Origin: Streptomyces sp. AV19
GTDB taxonomy: Bacteria; Actinomycetota; Actinomycetes; Streptomycetales; Streptomycetaceae
DNA length: 64,000 nucleotides
Reading direction: 5' to 3'
Assembly: GCF_015999245.1 (NCBI RefSeq)
Contig: NZ_JAEAMR010000022.1
Span: 485,422-549,421, forward strand
In this document: piece by piece, positions 44,401 to 51,118 of the stretch
How positions within the stretch are numbered: the stretch's first letter is position 1
Layout: each line of letters opens with the position of its first letter
Made by a program: the position numbers and the translations under genes
Notes under the pieces: generated by a model
The model's input: only the letters and a program-made list of their open reading frames with translations
What the model was told of the DNA's origin: nothing
The model's database searches: none

Positions 44401-45492
44401 CTGATCGCGGTGGCCCTGCCCGGTCTGGCCGTACCGCCGGCCGGAGAAGGCCCCTGGGCGGCCACCCCCGCCATCACCCTGGCCCGTTCCGTCGAGGCCG
44501 AACTCTCCGGCACGGACGACTCCGACGGCGCGTGGGAGCGAGTACAGAGGCGTCTCAGCGAAGAGCTCAAGACCCTGCAGGACGCCCTGTCCCGGCACGG
44601 ACACACCGCGTCCGCCCGCATGATCGAGGACGGCATGGTCGTCGACATCGTCTACCAGGGCCGCGAACGAGCCGTGCCCGAACTCGCCGAGGCCCTCGCC
44701 ACCGAGGTCGGTGAGCTCACCCGCATCCTGTCCGCCCATGAGCGGGAAATCCTGGAAACCCACCTCATCACCGAGGTTGCGGGCACCCTGCAGGAGCTGA
44801 TCGGCTCGGCCGAGCGGCAGGTACGGGCCATGAACGCCGAGCTGGAGGAACGCCCGACCTCGACCGGCATGAAGCTGCGCCTGGTGTGGCGGGCCTCGCG
44901 CAAGGCCCCGGCGGGTCTCGACCGGGCACGGGAACGCCTGCGCCAGTCCGCCGATGCCTGGACGGCCGAGGACCGGGCGGCGGTCGGCGAGTTCCTGCAG
45001 GCGCAGATCGCGCAGCAGCAGACCGGCGACGCCGCCGGCAGCTGGCTCGAACACCTCACCGCCGCCCTCGACTACCGCGCGTGGCACGAATTCGGCATCG
45101 AGCGCCGGCAACAGGGCCGCTGGGTCCCCGCCACCGGACCGGCCTCGGGCGGAGAACGCGTCCTCGCCGTCTCCGTACCCCTCTTCGCCGCCGCCTCCTC
45201 CCACTACGCGAGCGCCGGCAACCCGCACGCGCCTCGTCTGGTCACCCTCGACGAGGCGTTCGCGGGAGTCGACGACGACTCGCGCGCCAAGTGCCTGGGC
45301 CTGCTGCACGCCTTCGACCTGGACGTGGTGATGACCAGCGAACGGGAATGGGCCTGCTACCCGCAGGTACCCGGCATCGCCATCGCCCAGCTCTCCCGGA
45401 TCGACGGCTACGGGGCGGTCCTGGTCACCCGCTGGGAGTGGGACGGCTCCGCGCGCCGGCGCGCCGAAGCGGATGGTCCGGAGCTGCTGTAG
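41461..45492 (+). CDS. jetC: Wadjet type II SMC-like ATPase JetC (TIGR02680 family)
   Basis: 1343 aa, MukB/SMC-like. Walker A GNNGTGKS is at residues 41-48. Long coiled-coil arms rich in Ala, Arg and Glu flank a hinge region, with a break near residues 575-720 where sequence complexity rises. The ABC signature (ASGGER) is near 1227, and Walker B with catalytic Glu (VTLDEAFAGVDDD) is near 1261. The complex loops and extrudes DNA and presents small circles such as plasmids to JetD for cleavage. All ATPase motifs are intact. A very long antisense open frame lies on the opposite strand but is a codon-bias artefact. Confidence 0.94.
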   Translation: MTALPVPTRSRWQPMRIGLVDLFHYDEEEFHFRDGRLLLRGNNGTGKSKVLALTLPFLLDGDLTPRRVEPDGDPGKRMEWNLLLGGEHPHPERLGYTWIEFGRRDGTTGEVHFRTLVCGLKAVAGRGIARHWYAVTDQRIGQDLSLLDATRTALSRDRLAEAIAGHGMVYDQAKTYRRAVDEALFGLGEQRYAALVDLLIQLRQPQLSKRPNEAALSRALTEALPPMDQAVIADAAEAFRSLDEEKEELRAAAEAERAASAFLDHYRRYARIASRRRARLPRSEHSRYEHLQRDLAEAQTDKARAEEDRAAAGERMAVLEEKETRLRAQDAALRAGPEMRSARELERAAEAADRTARERERAEADHGQAEQLRTRALARLGAAENRLASAGHRAGVVLVRAREAAGEALVSLPEEPTREAADEEADRRRRTLTHVERLADEADRTVGERRAASRRLDEAESDLALAAGALDQAEEATAAAGRALLAAVREHADGCQELVCPDPAGLLDELQEWTLHLDGPCPARLHASRAHSAASARLADQAAGLSHRTTELRSSLRERERELAELEAGGQRGPKAPYTRAPGLRERTAGAPLWRLVDFRDGLGDTERAGLEAALEASGLLDAWVRPDGAILDADGHDVLLAPLTGPVSGPSLADVLRPAVDRGDARAAVVGEETVDRLLAAVGLGGESGADTWAAADGRFRVGALTGRWAKTCAEYVGEGAREEARRSRITALRAELAAIQDELAATAAEAGAVMTRRRALDAELAAVPDDAPLRQAYARAAAAAGAARRDRARREERAAALAGATRAAERAAAELGTTAADLGLPADRDGLAAVRQALTGLALVLADLWPALRERAEAARQVDDERDEAEQAGQRAAEHALRAEESAREATAAAERHSTLRSTVGAAVAELQRRLAETTASLRECGAEQRRTREQHTEADRRASRAEGRIEQLEHGIAEAAAARAEAIAGLQRFAGTGLIAVALPGLAVPPAGEGPWAATPAITLARSVEAELSGTDDSDGAWERVQRRLSEELKTLQDALSRHGHTASARMIEDGMVVDIVYQGRERAVPELAEALATEVGELTRILSAHEREILETHLITEVAGTLQELIGSAERQVRAMNAELEERPTSTGMKLRLVWRASRKAPAGLDRARERLRQSADAWTAEDRAAVGEFLQAQIAQQQTGDAAGSWLEHLTAALDYRAWHEFGIERRQQGRWVPATGPASGGERVLAVSVPLFAAASSHYASAGNPHAPRLVTLDEAFAGVDDDSRAKCLGLLHAFDLDVVMTSEREWACYPQVPGIAIAQLSRIDGYGAVLVTRWEWDGSARRRAEADGPELL

Positions 45493-45494
45493 GC

Positions 45495-46718
45495 ATGAGC
45501 GGGACCGACGTCGACCGGCTGCGGCGCCTGCTGGGCACCCCCGAACTCGCCTGGCTGGTCGAGCGCGTACGACGACGCCTCGAACGCGAGCAGCCCCTCA
45601 CCGGACCCGTCTCGCTGGCCGCCCCGACCGAAGCCCAGCGCACGGCCGTCGAACGACTGCTGGGCCGTGCCCCGCGTCCTGGCCGGTCGTTGACGGTCCG
45701 GCTCGACGCCGTGGACGGCGTCCTGCGCCGATCCGGTATCAGCCCCGGCGGCCTCGTCACGGCCGTCGAAGCCCTGACCGGTCCCGTCACTCCCCTCCGC
45801 GAGACCCGCCGGAACGAGTCCCGCGCCTGGCAGCAGGCGTTCCGGCCCCTCCAAGCGCTGGGCCGCGACCTGCCCCGCCTCGCCGGCTGGGCCGCCGGGC
45901 CGCATACCGAAACCCTTGTACGGCGCCTCGTCCGCACCCCGGAGGCCGCCGGCCCGCTGACCGCCGACGCCGCGAAGGTGCTCCGGGAACTCCCCGCCGA
46001 ACCCGCCGTATCCCTGCCCGCCTTCGCCGCCCGCACACTCGGCAGCGCGCACGCCCTGGACGACGGGACGCCCCTGACCACGCTCACCCTGTCCGGCATC
46101 CGCGCCCTCACCGGCTTCCCCGACGGCAGCGGCGCCGCGTGGCGGCGCGAGGCGTGGGCGTCGGCGGGGCTGCTGCGCGACGCGCTGTCCTCGACTGTCC
46201 TCACCCTGAACCTTCGCGGCACCCCCGCCCTGGACTGGATGGCCGGGACGGGCGAACCCTGCGTCCTGACGCTCCGACAACTCACTCACCGTCCCCTTCG
46301 ATTCGCACCCAGGCTGGTACGGATCTGTGAGAACCCGGCCGTCCTGGCGGCCGCCGCCGACGCCTACGGCGCCGACTGCCCACCACTGGTCTGCCTCCAA
46401 GGCCAGCCGTCCGCCGCGGCCCTGACTCTCCTGCGCCATCTCCACGAGCGCGGCGCGGACCTCCTCTACCACGGGGACTTCGACTGGGGCGGTTTCCGTA
46501 TCGCGAACGTACTGCTGGGCCATGTGCCGTGGCACCCCTGGCGGTTCACGGCCTCCGACTACCGCACCCTGGCCGCCACCGCGTCCCAACTGCCGCCCCT
46601 GACCGGCGCACCGGCCCCGTCCCCCTGGGATCCGGCCCTGTCACCGGCCTTGACCGAGCTCGGGGTACGCGTCGAGGAAGAGGTGGCGTTGGCTGCCCTC
46701 ATGGCAGATCTCGCCTGA
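45495..46718 (+). CDS. jetD: Wadjet type II nuclease subunit JetD (TIGR02679 family)
   Basis: 407 aa. The C-terminal half is a toprim-like nuclease: the acidic residue in ICENPAV (E about 279), a CLQGQPSAAALTLLRHL helix and the DFDWGG motif (D328, D330) are present, so it looks catalytically competent. The N-terminal half carries the DUF3323-like arm. JetD cuts plasmid DNA once the JetABC motor has engaged it. The ATG is 2 bases after the jetC stop, completing a four-gene operon in canonical order. Confidence 0.92.
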   Translation: MSGTDVDRLRRLLGTPELAWLVERVRRRLEREQPLTGPVSLAAPTEAQRTAVERLLGRAPRPGRSLTVRLDAVDGVLRRSGISPGGLVTAVEALTGPVTPLRETRRNESRAWQQAFRPLQALGRDLPRLAGWAAGPHTETLVRRLVRTPEAAGPLTADAAKVLRELPAEPAVSLPAFAARTLGSAHALDDGTPLTTLTLSGIRALTGFPDGSGAAWRREAWASAGLLRDALSSTVLTLNLRGTPALDWMAGTGEPCVLTLRQLTHRPLRFAPRLVRICENPAVLAAAADAYGADCPPLVCLQGQPSAAALTLLRHLHERGADLLYHGDFDWGGFRIANVLLGHVPWHPWRFTASDYRTLAATASQLPPLTGAPAPSPWDPALSPALTELGVRVEEEVALAALMADLA

Positions 46719-46768
46719 TCAAGCGCCGGCGATCAGCCGGCGGAAACCGGAAGACCAAGCAGGAAGAA

Positions 46769-47983
46769 ATGGAACAGAGCGACTCCCCCGCGCCTCTCCC
46801 CCAAGTCGACAGGCTGGTGACACGGAGCGGCGATCTCAAGAGCGAGCTGGTGGCCTTCGCGCAGAGTCCGCGCTTCGCGAGGCGGCTGGACGCCCGGCTC
46901 GACGAGGCCGCCGACCGGCTCGGCTTCCTCGACGAGGAGACCGTCATCCGGACGATCGACCACTTCGCGCTGCAACACCGGCTGGCGGACGGCTCCACGG
47001 TGGTCGAGCGGTTCGTGGCCCGGCGCCGGCCGCCGCTGCCGGAGGACGAGCGTGCGATGCTGCTCGGCTGGCGCGACGTGGTCGAGGGGATCTTCGAGGT
47101 ACAGAGTCTCGACCGCGGCGCCGCCACCCTGCACAATCTGCTCGACGACCTTGTCTACCGGGTCCACTCCAACCTGGGGCGGCGAGCCCTGAGGAAACTC
47201 CGCAAGGGGATGTTCGTCGCCTGCCGCATCGTGCCCGTCCGCCCCGACACCGACGCCTGGCTGGTCAGTGGTAACTTCACCACTTACCCGTCCGGCGACG
47301 GTGCGGAGTTGGCGCAGACCGCCGCCCGGGCCCTCACGACCAGTCCGCAGTTGCTGCGCCGCAACTCCGAGATGCTGCGCAAGGGCTGGGAGATGCAGGC
47401 CGAAGCCCGGGCCGACTTCATCGAGTTGTTCGGCACCGACCTGCTCATCCTGCCCCCCGGCGAAGCCCGGATCCGGCTACGTGAGTACCACCGTCACCGG
47501 CAGGACAAGGCCCTTGCCGAACTCGCCACCGAAGCCGCAGCGGAGGCGAGGAACAGCGGACCCTCCCTTGACGAGCTCAGCAGCCTGCCCGAAGACCTTC
47601 TCGAGGCGGATGCTGTCGCCGTGATCTGCGACGAGACCGAAGGGATGTGCTACTACGCCGACTTCGGCCGCCTCGACGCGCTGTTCGCCGATCCGGCCCT
47701 GGCCCGTGACCGCGCTCATCTGACACGGCTCAGGGAGTACCTGAACGACGACTCCGTCCCTCCCATGGCCATCCGCCGCCTCGTCCAGCGGCACCCCGAG
47801 AACGCGGACGCCGTCTTCCGCACGCTCCTGCGCAAGCCCGCGTTCGCCTGGGAGCGGGACGGGGAGGAACTGCTGCGCCTCCGCAAGAAGAGCCACTACG
47901 ACCACGAGCCCCTGCCCGGCATCACCCCGGTCGGCACCCGCCTCGCCCAACTCCTGCGCGCCCAAAAGCGGAACGAGCGATGA
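46769..47983 (+). CDS. Hypothetical protein downstream of Wadjet
   Basis: 404 aa, soluble, mixed helix/strand. I do not recognise a catalytic motif. Notable segments are an acidic FLDEETVIRTIDHFALQHRLADG helix, the DEETVI-type region, a GMFVACRIVPVRPDTDAWLVSGNFTTYP strand pair, and a late EGMCYYADFGRLDALFADP motif. The ATG at 46769 has AGGAAG at good spacing, 50 bases after jetD and on the same strand. Its stop overlaps the next gene (ATGA). It may be cotranscribed with Wadjet as an accessory gene, or be a neighbour in the same island; nothing in the protein decides this. Confidence 0.75.
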   Translation: MEQSDSPAPLPQVDRLVTRSGDLKSELVAFAQSPRFARRLDARLDEAADRLGFLDEETVIRTIDHFALQHRLADGSTVVERFVARRRPPLPEDERAMLLGWRDVVEGIFEVQSLDRGAATLHNLLDDLVYRVHSNLGRRALRKLRKGMFVACRIVPVRPDTDAWLVSGNFTTYPSGDGAELAQTAARALTTSPQLLRRNSEMLRKGWEMQAEARADFIELFGTDLLILPPGEARIRLREYHRHRQDKALAELATEAAAEARNSGPSLDELSSLPEDLLEADAVAVICDETEGMCYYADFGRLDALFADPALARDRAHLTRLREYLNDDSVPPMAIRRLVQRHPENADAVFRTLLRKPAFAWERDGEELLRLRKKSHYDHEPLPGITPVGTRLAQLLRAQKRNER

Positions 47984-48288
47984 GGCTCACCACCTCCCGG
48001 CTCGACGCCATGGTCGAGGAGGCGATCGTCGACGCCTACGACGAGTACGAACAGCTCGCCGCCTTCCATTCGGCCATCGAAGATCGCCTCACCCTGCCGT
48101 TCGACACAGCCGTGCTCGGCGTAACAGTGACCGTCACCGGCATCCAGGACCGCCCCGGCAGCGGCATCGTCGCCCTGTGCCGACGCGGCCGGCACCGTCA
48201 AGCGATCGGCATCCTCGACCTGCCGCCGCCCGAACCCGCTCCCGAGGGATGGGCCTGGGTGGAGGCATACCGGCATTGGGCGTCGTAA
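47980..48288 (+). CDS. Small conserved actinobacterial hypothetical protein
   Basis: 102 aa. The pattern AFHSAIEDRLTLPFDTAVLGVTVTVTGIQ followed by GIVALCRRGRHRQAIGILDLPLPxP and W-x-EAYRHW recurs in actinobacterial proteins often labelled calcium-binding. I do not see a canonical EF-hand, so that label is doubtful. It is translationally coupled to the upstream 404-aa gene, which suggests a two-protein unit. Confidence 0.75.
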   Translation: MRLTTSRLDAMVEEAIVDAYDEYEQLAAFHSAIEDRLTLPFDTAVLGVTVTVTGIQDRPGSGIVALCRRGRHRQAIGILDLPPPEPAPEGWAWVEAYRHWAS

Positions 48289-48315
48289 GCCGCATACCGC
48301 ACGCCTCGCCCCCGC

Positions 48316-48562
48316 CAAGTACTGGATCACCACGCCCCGGGACGTCGCGGAATCCGCCCGTGCCCCCGCAGCGCCCTTCCGGCCTGTCCGCCCACGTCGC
48401 ACCCGCGGAAGCCCGCCGGATCGAACGCGACACCTCAACGAGCTCATCACCGTCAGCGAAGCCGAACACAGCGCCGTCACCGCTGTGGAGATCCAAGCCC
48501 TGCACGACCAACTCCACCGGACACGCCGGGAGCAGACGCGGGGCGGGACGGACACAGCGTGA
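48316..48562 (+). pseudogene. Decayed duplicate of the downstream antitoxin gene
   Basis: The sequence aligns along its length with the intact antitoxin at 48904-49167. It shows KYWITTPRDVAESAR against KYSITMPRDIAEAAR, and later LNELITVSEAEHSAV against LNELIAVAEAEHGAI, ending RREQTRGGTDTA against HQEQTRGGADAA. Small deletions shift the frame near 48363 and 48431. The start region is missing. No toxin follows it, so the duplicate has lost both function and partner. Confidence 0.85.
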
Positions 48563-48903
48563 CTTCCGTTCTCCCGCCGCGCCCGGCCATGGGCAACCGC
48601 TCGACGCTCCCCTGTCACAGAGTCACGTGTGTATCAGTGCCTCCGTGCCGGCGCCCATGTGACGACCCTTCCGGCCGGGCCGGTCAAGGCCGAAGCCGAG
48701 GCTTGCCCTGTCTGGGCTCACACCCACCTGGAACGCCTGAACCCACTGAGCACACCACCCCGGCTACACGACGTCCCAGAACCGCGCGCCGATGACCTGA
48801 GGCCCTTCCACCATGACTGGAGCCCCTATAGCCCCAACTCCTGCTGAAAATCAGCCTTCCGTCGAATCCTCGACGGAGGAGGATGAGAGGTAGGATAGGT
48901 AGC
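48563..48903. other. Gene-free gap between antitoxin remnant and intact toxin-antitoxin pair
   Basis: About 340 bases without a gene. It may hold the remains of the lost toxin copy, but I could not align it to the intact toxin by eye. The right end has a purine-rich leader (GGAGGAGGATGAGAGG) before the antitoxin. Confidence 0.5.
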
Positions 48904-49167
48904 ATGAGCGAGCCTACCGGCAAGTACTCGATCACGATGCCCAGAGACATCGCGGAAGCCGCCCGCGCGCGCAGCGGCCCTTCCGGCCTGTCCGCCTATG
49001 TCGCCGCCGCCGTCGCCCGCCAGATCGAACGCGACAACCTCAACGAGCTCATCGCCGTCGCCGAGGCCGAGCACGGCGCCATCACCGATGAGGAGATCCA
49101 GGCCCTGCGCGACCAACTCCACCAAGCGCACCAGGAGCAGACACGGGGCGGAGCGGACGCCGCGTGA
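48904..49167 (+). CDS. Antitoxin of a PIN-type toxin-antitoxin pair
   Basis: 87 aa. The N-terminal YSITMPRDIAEAARARSG-SGLSAYVAAAV segment is a ribbon-helix-helix pattern (strand, helix, turn, helix), the DNA-binding part that would autorepress the operon. The C-terminal charged helix (LNELIAVAEAEHGAITDEEIQAL) should bind the toxin. The stop overlaps the toxin start. An ATG at 48883 would add seven residues; the homologous start is at 48904. A decayed copy lies 340 bases upstream. Confidence 0.85.
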   Translation: MSEPTGKYSITMPRDIAEAARARSGPSGLSAYVAAAVARQIERDNLNELIAVAEAEHGAITDEEIQALRDQLHQAHQEQTRGGADAA

Positions 49168-49580
49168 TCCGCCCCCTCACCGCCACACCGGGCGGCACCC
49201 TCGCCCTGGACAGCGAAGGACTGGCCAAGGCCGTACTACGCGACCGCACGGTCACCGCCTGGCTCGCCCTCGCCCGCGCCGACGACCTGCGGGTGATCAC
49301 GTCCGCAGCCACCCTCGTCGAGGCGGTCCACGCCCGGATCAACCGCCCGGCCCTGGAATGGACACTGTCCCGTCTCGTGGTCGAACCGGTCACCGAACCG
49401 ATCGCCCGCCACGCCGCCACACTGCTTGCCGACGCCGGACTGCACGGCCATAAGCACGCCATCGACGCCATGTTCAGCGCTACCGCCCTCGCCGCCCGGG
49501 GCCCCGTCACGATCCTCACCTCCGACCCGGAGGACATCACCACACTGTGCGGCGCACACGCCACCGTGATCAAGATCTGA
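49164..49580 (+). CDS. PIN-domain ribonuclease toxin (VapC-like)
   Basis: 138 aa. The acidic active-site residues of the PIN fold can be placed at ALDSEG (D16), ATLVEAVH (E near 52), HAIDAMFSA (D near 99) and LTSDPEDI (D near 117). Such toxins cleave tRNA or rRNA when the antitoxin is lost. It is coupled to the upstream antitoxin by an ATGA overlap. It sits at the right edge of the defence region, after Wadjet. Confidence 0.88.
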   Translation: MIRPLTATPGGTLALDSEGLAKAVLRDRTVTAWLALARADDLRVITSAATLVEAVHARINRPALEWTLSRLVVEPVTEPIARHAATLLADAGLHGHKHAIDAMFSATALAARGPVTILTSDPEDITTLCGAHATVIKI

Positions 49581-49704
49581 GTATCGGCCCACCACGACGC
49601 CGCATACCCAGCGGTGGTTTGTTGACGGCGGGCGGGTGCGGGAGTAGACGGATATCGCCCGTAACGCCCACACCGCGCATCACGCACACCCACAAACCCG
49701 CAGG

Positions 49705-51033
49705 TCAGGCGTCCTTGGCCACCGGCTTCAAAATCGCCACGCACTCAACGTGATGGGTCATCGGGAACAGATCGAACACCCGCAGCTTCGCCACCCGATA
49801 CCCCTCCCCCGCGAAGTACTTCAAGTCCCGCGCCAGCGCCGCCGGATCGCACGCCACATACGCGATCCGACGCGCGCCCAGCCCCGCCAGATGCCGGACC
49901 GTCTCCCTCCCCGCGCCCGCCCGCGGCGGGTCGAGGACGACGATGTCCGCGGAGTCGATGCCCGTGCGCGGGAGGACGGACTCGACCTTGCCGTGTTCGA
50001 TGCGGACGCGGTCGAGGTCCTGGAGGTTGTGGCGGGCGTCCTCGACGGCGCGCTTGCTCGACTCGATGCCGAGGACCGCGCCCTTCTCGCCGATGCGTTC
50101 GCCGAGGGCGCCGGCGAAGAGGCCGACGCCGCAGTAGAGGTCGAGGGCCATGTCGCCCTTGCGGGGCATGAGGCCCTGCATGACGGCCTGGACAAGGGTG
50201 TCGGCGGCCTTGGGGTGAACCTGCCAGAAGCCGCCCTCGCCGACGCGGTACGTGCGCTCGTCCGCGCGCTCGCGGACGAAGGGACGGCCGTGGACCCGGT
50301 GGATGCGGCCGTCCTTCTCCCCCACGCGCATCACCGAGACCGGCTTGTCCAGTTCGACGATCGGGAGGCGGCCGCCCGGCTTCGGGGTGAGGATGACCTG
50401 GCGGTCGGCGGAGCCGCTCGCCGCGATGGCCTCGACGGAGGCGATCTGGGGCCAGTCGCGCTTCTCGATGCCGAGTTCCGTGACGCCCGGAGCCGCGATC
50501 AGGCAGCGGTCGATGATCTGGACCTCGTGGGAGCGGTGCTTGCGCAGGCCCGCGTGGCCCTCGGCGTCCACCGCGTACTGCACACGGGTGCGCCAGGCGG
50601 GGACCCGGCCGGCCGGAAGCTTGTCGCCCTCGGCGGGAACGACGGTGCCGTCCCAGCCCGCCTCCTCGGGGGTCAGGCCCGCGAGGCGGCGCAGCTGTTC
50701 GGCGACGACCTCGCCCTTGAGGCGGCGCTGGGCGCCCGGCTTGGCGTGCTGCCAGTCGCAGCCGCCGCACTTGCCGGGGCCGGAGAAGGGGCAGGGGGCC
50801 TCGACGCGGTCCTTGGAGGCGTCGAGGATCTCGACCGCGTCGGCGCGCAGGAAGCGGGAGGTCGATTCGCCCTCGGTGACGCGGGCGATCACGCGCTCGC
50901 CGGGGAGGGCGTGGCGGACGAACAGGACGCGGCCGGCGTCCGTACGGGCGACGCAGTGGCCGCCGTGGGCGACCGGGCCGACCTCCACCTCGTACTCCTG
51001 GCCGACCAGCGAGTCCGTCGATTCCGTCTGCAT
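49705..51033 (-). CDS. TrmA/RumA-family RNA (uracil-5-)-methyltransferase
   Basis: 442 aa. An N-terminal TRAM domain (EYEVEVGPVAHGGHCVAR to RVTEG) is followed by a four-cysteine iron-sulfur motif (CPFSGPGKCGGCDWQ and the later Cys). The SAM-binding DLYCGVGLFAG segment, the VLDPPRAG motif and the catalytic-cysteine strand VACDPAALARDL complete the enzyme. It methylates uridine in rRNA or tRNA. It lies 85 bases downstream of the APC transporter on the same strand, a pairing common in actinobacteria. The ATG at 51033 fits the family start. Confidence 0.93.
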   Translation of the reverse strand: MQTESTDSLVGQEYEVEVGPVAHGGHCVARTDAGRVLFVRHALPGERVIARVTEGESTSRFLRADAVEILDASKDRVEAPCPFSGPGKCGGCDWQHAKPGAQRRLKGEVVAEQLRRLAGLTPEEAGWDGTVVPAEGDKLPAGRVPAWRTRVQYAVDAEGHAGLRKHRSHEVQIIDRCLIAAPGVTELGIEKRDWPQIASVEAIAASGSADRQVILTPKPGGRLPIVELDKPVSVMRVGEKDGRIHRVHGRPFVRERADERTYRVGEGGFWQVHPKAADTLVQAVMQGLMPRKGDMALDLYCGVGLFAGALGERIGEKGAVLGIESSKRAVEDARHNLQDLDRVRIEHGKVESVLPRTGIDSADIVVLDPPRAGAGRETVRHLAGLGARRIAYVACDPAALARDLKYFAGEGYRVAKLRVFDLFPMTHHVECVAILKPVAKDA

Positions 51034-51118
51034 GGTGGAAGAGCTCCTGGTGGGGTGGGTGGTGCGGCGGGACAACAGCCGCTCAGTCTACGTCCCGCCG
51101 CGCCACCCACCCGACGCG

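Noticed and set aside
40969..45309. 1446-codon open frame on the minus strand opposite jetC
   Set aside because: It mirrors the third-position GC bias of jetC, has no recognisable fold, and jetC has complete SMC-type ATPase motifs.
47980..48288. Calcium-binding protein annotation for the 102-aa protein
   Set aside because: No EF-hand loop is visible; only the general family pattern supports it as a conserved hypothetical.
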